Program-made: the position numbers and the translations under genes | Shown here: positions 36,109 through 44,155 of the stretch, piece by piece | Position numbering within the stretch: position 1 is the stretch's first letter | How the letters are laid out: every line of letters begins with the position of its first letter | Source of the DNA: Roseiflexus sp. | GTDB taxonomy: Bacteria; Chloroflexota; Chloroflexia; Chloroflexales; Roseiflexaceae | Direction: 5' to 3' | NCBI GenBank assembly: GCA_017743475.1 | Contig: JAGHYV010000031.1 | Location: 1 to 51,243 of the forward strand | DNA: 51,243 nucleotides | The notes under the pieces: generated by a model | Told to the model about the DNA's origin: nothing | The model's database searches: none | Seen by the model: only the letters and a program-made list of their open reading frames with translations

Positions 36109-37184
36109 GATACGTTCCTGTTCTCTGGAACATGTCGCCCGATAACTGCCAGACCAGCGACCAGTGGTAGATAGAAGCCGAGAGAACGGGCAAGAACGAT
36201 GTCCGCATCTGCACTGATAAGCGGAAGTGCCAGCACGCTCCAACTTGCTGCAATCGTCAGCGCAGCCAACCGCAGAGCACGCATCGTCAACACTGTAAGA
36301 GGCAGCAGCAGCACTGCGTGATTGTAGAAACTGCGAGTCGGCAACACGATCAAGAGAACTACGACGACAGCAGCAAGCAGCAGTGGTGCATCACGCCGTC
36401 TCCAGGCAAGCGCCGCAACAATCATCACCAGTATGGCTGATAGCATACCAACAAACGAAAGTGCGTCGATCTGGTTCTGATCCTCGGCGTCATAGGCGCG
36501 TATCTGCTCCATCCATGCCAGCACCCATCCGGGCGCTAGCATCTGTGTTCCTACCCAGAAGATGAACAATCCACCCGCTAGTCCCAACCACCAGCGAGCA
36601 GGAACATTCAGCTGCCATGCGTAGGCAAGTAAGCCTGCCAGAAGCGCGATACCCACATGTGGCTTGAGCAACGTGAGTGATGCCACAGCACCAGAGAGCA
36701 GCCAGCGTGATCGATGCAACCAGCGCAAACTGAGCAGGGTCCAGAGCAGGAGCAACGGACCCCATTGCCCCTCCTCCAGCGACGCCCAGAGCGGGAAGTA
36801 GGCGAGCATCACTCCCGCAAACCGTGGTTCGGGCGTATCCCGAAATGCGAACGGGAGAGCAAACACGACTGATAGACTCATAAGCGCCCACACGGTTGAC
36901 GCCCCAGCGAGCGGCAGCAACGCAAGAGGAACACAGATGAGTATGGCAGGAAAGGGGTACGCAAAACCGGAACCGGTTCCCAGCAGACGATCACCCGTTG
37001 CACCGTAGGGGTCTACTCCGGATAGCCAGAGACGTGCTGCCAGCCACCAGACCTGGAGGTCGGGCGTGGTATAGACGGTGGCATAAGCATGGTACATAAG
37101 TGCAATAAGGCATACGCCTGAGACAAACATCGCCAATGCCTGCCAGCGTCTTCCGGCGTGCCAGGGTCGCCATGTGCTATCCAT
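36096..37184 (-). CDS. GT87-like (DUF2029) membrane glycosyltransferase
   Basis: 362 residues, about ten hydrophobic segments. First-loop signature TTPDLQVWWLAARLWLSGVDPYG, then FAYPFPAILICVPLALLP and the TLLKPHVGIALLAGLLAY segment, matching the GT87 pattern. It would use a polyprenyl-phosphate sugar on the outer membrane face. ATG 37184 overlaps the GT2 stop by 8 bases, with GAGG upstream. It is placed directly behind the gene for the likely donor synthase. Confidence 0.82.
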   Translation of the reverse strand: MDSTWRPWHAGRRWQALAMFVSGVCLIALMYHAYATVYTTPDLQVWWLAARLWLSGVDPYGATGDRLLGTGSGFAYPFPAILICVPLALLPLAGASTVWALMSLSVVFALPFAFRDTPEPRFAGVMLAYFPLWASLEEGQWGPLLLLWTLLSLRWLHRSRWLLSGAVASLTLLKPHVGIALLAGLLAYAWQLNVPARWWLGLAGGLFIFWVGTQMLAPGWVLAWMEQIRAYDAEDQNQIDALSFVGMLSAILVMIVAALAWRRRDAPLLLAAVVVVLLIVLPTRSFYNHAVLLLPLTVLTMRALRLAALTIAASWSVLALPLISADADIVLARSLGFYLPLVAGLAVIGRHVPENRNVSCAS

Positions 37185-38193
37185 CGCCGTTCACCTCTTC
37201 GCGCACGACGTAGATTGGCTTGGCTTGCGTTTCGTAGTAGGTGCGCACCACCAGTTCGCCGATCAGCCCCAGACTGATGAACTGTACCCCCAGCACGATC
37301 AGCAGCACCGCCAGAAGCAGCAGTGGTCGGTCAGCAATAGCGGTACCATACGCCAGTTTGATCCACGTCAGATACGCGCCGATTGCAAGACCTGCGCCGC
37401 CAGCAAGTATGCCAAGCAAGCCGAAGATCTGCATTGGTCGGGTGCCGTAACTGAGCAAAAATCGCACGGTCACCAGGTCGAGCAGGACGCGCAGGGTACG
37501 GTTGATGCCATACTTCGATTTGCCAAAACGACGCGGCACGTGACGCACCGGTAGTTCGGTCACCGACACTCCCTGCCAGCTAGCGATTGCCGGGATGAAG
37601 CGGTGCAACTCGCCATAGAGACGGATGCTGCGCACCACGTCGCGGCGGTACGCTTTGAGTGAACAACCGTAATCGTGCAGATGGACGCCAGTTGCCCACG
37701 AGATCAGGCGATTGGCGATCATCGACGGCAGTCGCCGGTTGAGGAACGGATCGCGGCGACGCTCGCGCCATCCGCTCACAACATCGTATCCTTCCTCGAT
37801 CTTTGCGAGCAACGCGGCAATATCTGCCGGATCGTTCTGCAGATCCGCATCAATCGTCACCACCACATCGCCGCGCGCCCGGTCGAAACCTGCGGAGAAT
37901 GCCGCCGTTTGCCCGAAGTTGCGCCGGAAACGCACCACCCGCAACCGCCGGTCGCGCTGCGCCAGATCGCGTAACAGATCAAAACTCCGGTCACGGCTGC
38001 CATCATCGACGGCAATGATTTCGTAGGGGAGTCCGAGGTTCTCCAGTTCGACCGTCAACCGCCGGTAGAGATGCGGGATACTCTCTTCCTCGTTGTACAC
38101 TGGCACTACTACCGAGAGATGCGGAACAGGCGCATCGTCCGGTTCCTGCACCGCTCTGGCGTATGGTTCGTGGGTTGTGACCGTTTCTGTCAT
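37177..38193 (-). CDS. Polyprenyl-phosphate sugar synthase (GT2, DPM1/ArnC-like) with C-terminal TM pair
   Basis: 338 residues. The GT2 domain (about 20-245) has LSVVVPVYNEEESIPHLY, IIAVDDGSRDRSF, VVTIDADLQNDPADI (DxD) and SGWRERRRDPFLNR. Two hydrophobic hairpins (about 250-275, 285-315) anchor it. Such enzymes transfer mannose, glucose or aminosugars from NDP-sugar to polyprenyl phosphate, making the lipid donor for GT-C enzymes. It therefore probably supplies the GT87, DUF2079 and PIG-V-like proteins beside it. ATG 38193 is preferred; an in-frame TTG at 38238 lies in the repeat array. Confidence 0.9.
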   Translation of the reverse strand: MTETVTTHEPYARAVQEPDDAPVPHLSVVVPVYNEEESIPHLYRRLTVELENLGLPYEIIAVDDGSRDRSFDLLRDLAQRDRRLRVVRFRRNFGQTAAFSAGFDRARGDVVVTIDADLQNDPADIAALLAKIEEGYDVVSGWRERRRDPFLNRRLPSMIANRLISWATGVHLHDYGCSLKAYRRDVVRSIRLYGELHRFIPAIASWQGVSVTELPVRHVPRRFGKSKYGINRTLRVLLDLVTVRFLLSYGTRPMQIFGLLGILAGGAGLAIGAYLTWIKLAYGTAIADRPLLLLAVLLIVLGVQFISLGLIGELVVRTYYETQAKPIYVVREEVNGDG

Positions 38194-38220
38194 AGATTCT
38201 GGCGACCCGTCTGCGCTTAC

Positions 38221-38304
38221 TGAACGTTCAACCTTCAACCTTCAACTTTCAACCTTCAACTTTCAACCTTCAACCCTCAACCTTCAACCTTCGACCTTCA
38301 ACCC
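38221..38304. repeat. TTCAACC-type heptanucleotide array
   Basis: About twelve 7-base units (TTCAACC, TTCAACT, TTCGACC) fill the gap between the PIG-V-like stop and the GT2 start. The array occupies the 5' side of the donor-synthase gene. Confidence 0.9.
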
Positions 38305-39553
38305 TTATGGCACAAACGCATTGCGCACATACATCGACGCGATCAGCGCCCACAGCAACGCATTGCAACCCAGCGTGAGCCACAGAACGACCGGCGACCG
38401 CGCCCATCGTGCCAGTTGAAAGAAGAGCGGAAAAATGATCGTGAACCGGCGAATAATCCCCATATAGGGCCACAATGGATAGACGATCGACAGGTTCAGC
38501 GCCGCCAGGGTCAGACTGTAGATCGCATAACTGCGTCGCACGCGCACGGCGGCTGCCAGGGTCAGCGCCAGCATGATCAGCATGACCAGGACGTTGAGAA
38601 GCAGGTAGAAATACGGTCGCTGACGCAACTGGTCAAGCGCATAGCCAAAATTGACCCAGGGCCAGCTAAACGTTTCTCCCCACACATTAGCATACGATGG
38701 CGTCACTAGGAGAGCACTGATGAGTGTGTCGGGCCTGTACCACAAAAATGCAACATCGCCGAGAGTTGCACGGTATACGATCCATCCCAGGAGCGCCAGC
38801 GGCGTTAGCGCCAGCCCAGCCAGTGGACCAGACAGCACGCGCAACCCATGGCTGCGCGCGGCATCTCTGTGCTGTTGCCATAGTTCCCACAGCAACGGCA
38901 GCAGCACCACCACTCCGGGTTGTTTGGTCAACGCCGCAGCGCCTCCAGCGGCGCCAGCAAGCCACCAGCGCCCGCGTCGCGCCGCGTACAACGCTGCAAC
39001 GATGCTCAACAACAGGAGGGATTCGGTGTACGGCAGCAGGAATGAAAAACCGAGCGGACTGCCGATCAGGAACAGCGTTGTGCGCTGCGCCGTGGCTTCA
39101 TCGTCATCAAGAGCGACGAGACGGTAGAGCAGCGCAAGCATCGTCACACAGCACACGTGCGCGATCAACCAGGCTGCCAGCAGGTATTCACCCCCGAACA
39201 TTCGCCCCAGGAGACCGGTCAGCAACGGTATAGAGAGGGTGAAATGCAGCGTCGCCCGGACGATGCCCATAACCGTGCTGTGCAATACCAATATACCAGA
39301 TGACGTCATAGCGCAAAAGCGGAAGCAGCACCACACGTTCCAGCCACGTCCACAGCGGCGCCGACGGGGGCCAGACCGCGACCGAGGCTTCTTCCAACCA
39401 CTTCGGGTAGACCGATGAAACCCAGGCATTCCAGATCACGAAGAGTGCACAATAGCCAGCATATAGCCGCAGCGCCCAGCGCCACGCCATTGCGGGCGTC
39501 TGCGCAGTCTGCGCAACAGATCGATCAATCCCGATGTCGGTCGTGACCCCCAT
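38305..39553 (-). pseudogene. PIG-V-like GT-C mannosyltransferase gene with an apparent frameshift
   Basis: The 5' frame (ATG 39553; an in-frame start at 39640 is possible) encodes RYDVIWYIGIAQHGYG...DAAFHPLY. The conserved continuation PLLTGLLGRMFGGEYLL and 300 further residues with about eight membrane segments lie in a second frame, to 38305. Removing one base from TATACCG near 39229-39232 restores LYPLLTGL, the sequence expected for the family. PIG-V/GT76-type enzymes use polyprenyl-phosphate mannose outside the membrane. A recent one-base insertion or a sequence error is likely; no slippery site is seen. Confidence 0.78.
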
Positions 39554-39931
39554 CAGAGCATGCTCACTCCTGAGGTTGACTGTGATCAGGAATCGTACAT
39601 CGGGGCGCAGAGGCGTAGGGATGTCGTGGTTTCGCACCAACCACCAGACTATTCACCATGTGAAGGCACGTCCCAGCGCTCCACCTGCAAGCGCTACACT
39701 GACGTCTTCTCTGCCGCCCCCATTCCTTCTACCGCTCGTTGCAGTTTCTACCTTCAGTATACCGTTGTTGCATCTGGAGAAGAGTCGCAGAATTGCATCA
39801 ATCCGTATGCAAAACCGCCATCATTGAAGGCGCTGCGGCAGCGTCTGCGCGGGAGTCACACGCTGCACTCCGTCGCGGTGGAGGTTCCGGCAGCGAGTCT
39901 GCGAGGGAATGTCGTTCTGCAACCGGATCGA
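39554..39931. other. Intergenic region between PIG-V-like gene and HepT remnant
   Basis: No gene is supported. A minus-strand TATACT (39756-39761) may be the -10 of the glycan operon, with no good -35. Short GC-rich self-complementary bits occur near 39836. Confidence 0.35.
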
Positions 39932-40337
39932 TCACAGGAACCGTACGAATATACGCTGGAATGTTTCAAGATCGTCAATATTTTCCTGCAAGACCCGAAA
40001 AACAATGCTTCTATCGATCTTTAGATTGTCGTGGACGAGAATATTGCGAAAACCGATCATCTTCAGGTTTCCTTCTGGGAGGCGTCTATCAATCCACCTT
40101 CACGTAATCGATGAGGGATATCGCTATACCAATATTTCCCAGCCCCGATTCGGCCACAACGTGATTGCCCAGATCGTTGATCGGTTCGATAGCCAGTTGA
40201 AGAAAGCGCTCTACACTCCCGTATCGCTCCGGGTTACTGACAAACTCATCATACGAGTACTTTTGCAACTGTCGGAGAATAGCCAGATACTCATTCAGCT
40301 TCTCTATCCTCTTGCGGATGACTTCGGGTCTGACCAT
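39932..40337 (-). pseudogene. HepT (HEPN, DUF86) toxin gene with two frameshifts
   Basis: The 5' part from ATG 40337 reads VRPEVIRKRIEKLNEYL...AIEPINDLGNHVVAE, a typical HepT N-terminal half. A frame change near 40128-40135 gives YSDIPHRLREGGLIDASQKET. A second near 40063-40068 gives MIGFRNILVHDNLKID and runs to the TGA at 39932. The RNase motif R-N-x3-H is preserved as RNILVH. The following position, normally Tyr (the residue AMPylated by MntA), is Asn. Two frameshifts make a functional toxin very unlikely. It overlaps the antitoxin gene by 47 bases. Confidence 0.85.
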
Positions 40338-40737
40338 GCAAGATCCTCTGTTTATACGCCTGTCGCTGGACATCCAGGTATGGCCGGAAATCCAGGAACT
40401 GACGCACGACTCTGGAAAAATACGATCCCCGATCAAAGTCTTCCGTCTGATAGATCAACCGGTTATGGCGCACCACCTCGTGCTTCAACACGATATTATC
40501 AGTGTCGAGGATGACCAGATCAACCCGACAGAACCCTGCGCGCGCCAGATCGGTCAGAATATCGAGGCGCGGCAACTTGCCCGCACCCGGTCGCGGCACT
40601 ATTGCCAGATCGAGGTCGCTCTCTGCGTGAAGCCTGCCAGTGACTGCTGAACCAAACAGGTAGACTGCCTGAATATCCGGGTATGTTCTGAAGATGTCAG
40701 ACAATCGTTCTAGTTCGGGAAACATATCTGGTTTCAT
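40291..40737 (-). CDS. MntA-like nucleotidyltransferase antitoxin
   Basis: 148-residue minimal nucleotidyltransferase with the signature GSAVTGRLHAESDLD (G-S-x10-D-x-D) near residues 29-43. In HepT/MntA systems it AMPylates the HEPN toxin on a tyrosine and so neutralises it. This gene is intact, while its partner downstream is frameshifted. The C-terminal 30 residues extend across the toxin start. No clear ribosome site is seen before ATG 40737; the 40-base leader, including the start codon, is duplicated 101 bases upstream. Confidence 0.85.
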   Translation of the reverse strand: MKPDMFPELERLSDIFRTYPDIQAVYLFGSAVTGRLHAESDLDLAIVPRPGAGKLPRLDILTDLARAGFCRVDLVILDTDNIVLKHEVVRHNRLIYQTEDFDRGSYFSRVVRQFLDFRPYLDVQRQAYKQRILHGQTRSHPQEDREAE

Positions 40738-40878
40738 ACGCGCACGGGAGAGAACACACAGTCACCAAAACGTTCAAGGTTCGACGTTCCAACGTTCCAA
40801 CGTTCAACGTTCAAACGTTCATCATTAACTGGTTTCATACGCACACGGGAGAGAACACACCGACATCAAAACGTTCAA
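40728..40878. repeat. Direct duplication of the mntA start region
   Basis: Two 50-base copies, 40728-40777 and 40829-40878, 101 bases apart with 4 mismatches. Each contains CTGGTTTCATACG (the antitoxin start on the minus strand) and GGGAGAGAACACAC. Heptanucleotide units fill the gap. Confidence 0.85.
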
Positions 40879-41015
40879 CGCCCAACCTTCAACGTTCAAC
40901 ATTCCAACATTCAACGGTCCAACGTTCAACGCCCAGCGCCCAACCTTCAACATTCCAACGTTCAACCTTCAACGTTCCAACGTTCAACCTTCAACCCTTC
41001 AACCCTTCAACCTTC
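40770..41015. repeat. Large TTCAACG-type heptanucleotide array
   Basis: The longest array of the window: about 245 bases of TTCAACG/TTCCAAC/TTCAACC variants. Its right end supplies the asnB stop codon (41007-41009). No gene is seen in 40738-41006. Confidence 0.9.
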
Positions 41016-43004
41016 ATCCCCCCACACCCGCAGCCACACCTCCAGGCTGATCCAGCGCCACACCTGGCGCGTGTCGCCGCCACACGCGCACCACTCTTCC
41101 ACAGCGTGACGCACCGCAGGCAGATCAAGGTACGCGCTGCAGGCAGCCCCATCGGCGAACAGATCGGGACGTGCCGCTAGCAGGTCGCGCTGCCAAGCGT
41201 CTTCCGGCGTCTCGAAGCCAACTTTATCACTGCGCCAGGCGATAGCGTCCGGCAACAACCCCTCCATCGCCTGCCGATGCACCCATTTTGTCCATCCCCG
41301 ACGAATGCGCAGATGCGGTGCGCACTGGAACACGAACTCGACCAGACGATGATCGAGGAACGGGACCCGCGCTTCGATGCTGAATGCCATCGAGTTTCGA
41401 TCTTCATACCGTAAGAGATGCGGCAGGCTGCTCGCCATCACTGCATCGCGCAAATGATGGTCGAGCGTTTCCTGTTCGCGCCAGGAAGGAATATCCAACA
41501 GATCGACGCGACGGTATGCATCGGCGAAATCGTGGCGCAGAACAGTTGATCGCGTGCGCAGGAATTGTCTCCCGACATACGCCAGTTCGACAGCGGGCGC
41601 TGGCAGGGCGAAGATCAGCGCATTGCGCAGCAGCGGCAATGCTGGCTGACCGCTGCGCGCACTCAGGGCAACGATTTCGGCAAGCAACGTGGCGCCACGT
41701 CCTCCGCGCAGCAGATCGCCAAGATAGCGCGCATAGGGACGGTAGCCCGCCAGCAACTCATCGGCGCCCTGCCCATCGAGCAGCACGGTAACACCGCATT
41801 CACGCGCCAACCCCATGACGCACCACTGCGCGAAAATGCTGGTTGATTGAAACGGTTCGTCCTGGTGCCATGTCAACCGCTCAAGATCCGCCAGCAAACG
41901 CTCAACCGTGGGAACCACAAAGTGACCGTCGGCAGTCGTGGCGCGCAACACGCGCTCGATGTGGCGTCGCTCGTTATAGCGCCCCTCACTCTCATACACC
42001 GCGCTGAACGTCTTCTGCCGCTCCCCGATCTGCGCTGCCGAGAGTCCGTCCTGGGTCATGAGGCGGTTGACAGCGCAAACGATAGATGACGAGTCGATGC
42101 CGCCGCTTAAGCAGGTGCCGACTGCGACATCGGAGCGCAGTTCGAGCCGCACAGCATCGATGAAGAGGTCGCGGTACGCTGCAGTGATCGTTTCCGGCGC
42201 CTGGGCGCGATGGTGACTGTCCGGCAGGGCGACGTCGTAGTAGCGACGCGGCGCGGCAGGCGATCCATCTGCAATCCGCATGCAATGCCCTGGCGGGAGC
42301 GAACGCACCCCGGCAAAAAAGGTCGCACCGTGCTGTGGATCGGGCAGGCGTCCATCGACAAGGAACTGATAGATGGCAAGCGGCTCCGGGGTGAAGGGCA
42401 GCGCATGCCGTCCCACTAGCGCCTTGATCTCGGAGGCGAAGGCGAAGGTCTGACCGGTTGCCACATAGTAGAGCGGCTTGACCCCAAAGCGGTCGCGCGC
42501 CAGGAAGAGTTCGCGCCGCTCACGATCCCAGATCGCAAACGCCCACATCCCGTTTAGGCGATCCAGGCATGCCTCGTCCCACTGCGCATATGCCGCCAGA
42601 ATGACCTCCGTATCGCTGCCGCTGCGAAAGCGATGCCCAAGGCGCTGCAACTCTTCGCGCAGTTCGATGTAGTTGTAAATCTCGCCGTTGAACACGATCC
42701 AGAAGCGCCCATCGGCGCTGACCATTGGTTGATGACCGGCGGGCGACAGGTCGAGGATCGCAAGGCGGCGAAACCCGAACGCCAGACTACACACTATGCC
42801 ATGCGCCTGATCGAGCGGCGGCAGTGCCAGACGCGGATCGGTCTCCGCACCAGCATACGGCGCACACCACCCTTCCTCTGGCGACACCAGCAGATACCCC
42901 TCATCGTCCGGTCCACGATGACGCAACCGGCTCGTCGCGGTTTGCACCGCCGCCAGATCGACCGGTCGCCCGTCACGATGCCAGATGCCGTAGATACCGC
43001 ACAT
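41007..43004 (-). CDS. asnB: Asparagine synthase (glutamine-hydrolysing)
   Basis: 665 residues. The N-terminal class II glutaminase domain begins MCGIYGIW; Cys2 must be exposed after Met removal, which fixes the start at ATG 43004 although the frame is open further upstream. FNGEIYNYIELREEL and DTEVILAAYAQW follow. The synthetase domain has the PP-loop LSGGIDSSSIVCA near residue 260. Members in glycan clusters may amidate sugars rather than aspartate. There is no Shine-Dalgarno; the 5' side is wholly a GAGAACT array. The stop comes from the TTCAACC array, so the gene is framed by repeats on both sides. Confidence 0.93.
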   Translation of the reverse strand: MCGIYGIWHRDGRPVDLAAVQTATSRLRHRGPDDEGYLLVSPEEGWCAPYAGAETDPRLALPPLDQAHGIVCSLAFGFRRLAILDLSPAGHQPMVSADGRFWIVFNGEIYNYIELREELQRLGHRFRSGSDTEVILAAYAQWDEACLDRLNGMWAFAIWDRERRELFLARDRFGVKPLYYVATGQTFAFASEIKALVGRHALPFTPEPLAIYQFLVDGRLPDPQHGATFFAGVRSLPPGHCMRIADGSPAAPRRYYDVALPDSHHRAQAPETITAAYRDLFIDAVRLELRSDVAVGTCLSGGIDSSSIVCAVNRLMTQDGLSAAQIGERQKTFSAVYESEGRYNERRHIERVLRATTADGHFVVPTVERLLADLERLTWHQDEPFQSTSIFAQWCVMGLARECGVTVLLDGQGADELLAGYRPYARYLGDLLRGGRGATLLAEIVALSARSGQPALPLLRNALIFALPAPAVELAYVGRQFLRTRSTVLRHDFADAYRRVDLLDIPSWREQETLDHHLRDAVMASSLPHLLRYEDRNSMAFSIEARVPFLDHRLVEFVFQCAPHLRIRRGWTKWVHRQAMEGLLPDAIAWRSDKVGFETPEDAWQRDLLAARPDLFADGAACSAYLDLPAVRHAVEEWCACGGDTRQVWRWISLEVWLRVWGDEG

Positions 43005-43005
43005 A

Positions 43006-43132
43006 AGAACCAAGAACCAAGAACCAGAGACTGAGAACCGAGAACTGAGAACTGAGAACCGAGAACTGAGAACTGAGAACCAGGAACCGAGAACCAGGAA
43101 CTGAGAACTGAGAACCAGGAACTGAGAACTGA
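43006..43132. repeat. GAGAACT-type heptanucleotide array before asnB
   Basis: About eighteen 7-base units (GAGAACT, GAGAACC, CAGGAAC). Because 7 is prime to 3, the minus-strand frame repeats every 21 bases and stays open, reading Ser-Gln-Phe-Leu-Val-Leu-type heptads fused in frame to asnB. A small hairpin TCAGGC/GCCTGA follows at 43160-43180. Confidence 0.9.
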
Positions 43133-43180
43133 ATCGTATCATCCAAACCTGCCGACCGATCAGGCTTCCCACCTGCCTGA

Positions 43181-43268
43181 CGTTCAACGTTCAACGTTCA
43201 ATCCTCAACCCTTGACTTCTACTCGCAACCTTCAGCCTTCAACCTTCAACCCTCAACCTCAACCTTCG
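43181..43268. repeat. TTCAACC-type array, left copy of a 52-bp direct repeat
   Basis: Heptanucleotide array. Bases 43199-43250 match 44156-44207 at 49 of 52 positions without gaps; all three differences are transitions. The two copies flank the HEPN/MNT pair. Confidence 0.9.
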
Positions 43269-43291
43269 CACTTTGCCTCGGTGGTAAACAT

Positions 43292-43648
43292 CTATGCCAG
43301 GGCTATGCCTTCTTGGGTAGCCTGTCTGATAAAAAGGTTGCCTTCAGCCAGCATACGATCAACCTCCTCGCGGGTATAAGGAAACACGTCCACGCCTACC
43401 GGCAATCCCACTGGTAGATAACGCGGGATGCGTTCCAGAAACGGTTGGGTGGACGACGACAGAATCACTAGCAGGTCGGCATCGCTGCCAGGCGCTGCTT
43501 CGCCGCGCGCCAGAGAACCAAACAAGAGCACCTGTTCAATCTCCGGATGGCTCGCCCTCATCTGACGCGCGACGGCTTTGAGTTTCTCCATCACGCGCTG
43601 CGAGTCCAGCCAGTATATTTTCACAGAACTGGAGGATCGCCCCGGCAT
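43292..43648 (-). CDS. MNT-type nucleotidyltransferase (antitoxin-like)
   Basis: 118 residues from ATG 43648, which has AGGAG nine bases upstream; an internal ATG at 43591 would give 99. The nucleotidyltransferase signature is GSLARGEAAPGSDAD (G-S-x10-D-x-D), followed by VDVFPYTREEVDRML, usual for minimal nucleotidyltransferases. It pairs with the HEPN gene directly upstream in reading direction, overlapping it by 113 bases. Such pairs act as toxin-antitoxin or related defence modules; this one looks intact. Not closely similar to the MntA at 40.5 kb. Confidence 0.82.
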   Translation of the reverse strand: MPGRSSSSVKIYWLDSQRVMEKLKAVARQMRASHPEIEQVLLFGSLARGEAAPGSDADLLVILSSSTQPFLERIPRYLPVGLPVGVDVFPYTREEVDRMLAEGNLFIRQATQEGIALA

Positions 43649-43994
43649 CTTGAATACTCCTCTCCGCTTCAGGACGGGTATAGTAATCCATTGGCGCGCC
43701 CTGATCAAACCCATTAGGATAACGGGCAGGAATGTAATGTTTATCCAATGCCTTGGCGCGCTCAACCAGGTCCTCCGATGGCTGATAAGGCTCAGGCAGG
43801 TTCGTCAGTAAATTCGTCACAGAATGCCCCCAGGCAACAGCGCCAAGCCGCTGATAGACGGACTTGAGCGCTTTTTCTGCGCTCTGTTGTGCGGCGAAGC
43901 AACTCCACTCATAATCCCCGTCCTCAGCAGCGTGACGGGCGTGAGCTAAATCGCGCCTGGACTGCCGTAACCAGTCGGCGTGTCGTTCCGGCAT
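43536..43994 (-). CDS. HEPN-domain protein (toxin-like partner of MNT)
   Basis: 152 residues, one HEPN four-helix domain. The family order is visible: WLRQSRRDLAHARHAAEDGDY, WSCFAAQQSAEKALKSVYQ, GHSVTNLLTNL, ALDKHYIPARYPNGF and the closing helix ERSIQDAGAILQFCENIL. The strict R-x4-6-H RNase motif of HepT is not seen, so RNase activity is uncertain. ATG 43994 has AGGAGG seven bases upstream. A minus-strand TATACT at 44071-44076 could be its -10. With the MNT gene it forms the only intact HEPN/MNT pair of the window. Confidence 0.85.
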   Translation of the reverse strand: MPERHADWLRQSRRDLAHARHAAEDGDYEWSCFAAQQSAEKALKSVYQRLGAVAWGHSVTNLLTNLPEPYQPSEDLVERAKALDKHYIPARYPNGFDQGAPMDYYTRPEAERSIQDAGAILQFCENILAGLAARDGETQSRRASDEGEPSGD

Positions 43995-44155
43995 ATACAG
44001 CCCTCCTGTCATCTCTCAAACGCTCTTGTGTACCCAATGAGATGCCTGACGATGCAAAGCCACAACCAATAGTATACTGCTCAACCCGGCACACGTCCCG
44101 GCAGGAAGATTCTGAGATTAGATCGCTTGATAGAACCGGTCACCTGCCCCCTGCA

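Noticed and set aside
39229-39232. Programmed ribosomal frameshift in the PIG-V-like gene
   Set aside because: No slippery heptamer, downstream pseudoknot or internal Shine-Dalgarno is apparent; a simple one-base insertion explains the data.
39560-40024. 154-codon plus-strand open frame in the gap before the HepT remnant
   Set aside because: Composition is not protein-like, and its 3' part is the complement of the HepT C-terminal coding sequence.
40770-41015. Array resembling a CRISPR
   Set aside because: Units are 7 bases and variable with no unique spacers of about 30-40 bases, and no cas gene is in the window.
43005-43187. 61-codon N-terminal extension of asnB through the GAGAACT array
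   Set aside because: Class II glutaminases need Cys as residue 2; the extension is translated minisatellite. Kept only as a finding about the open frame.
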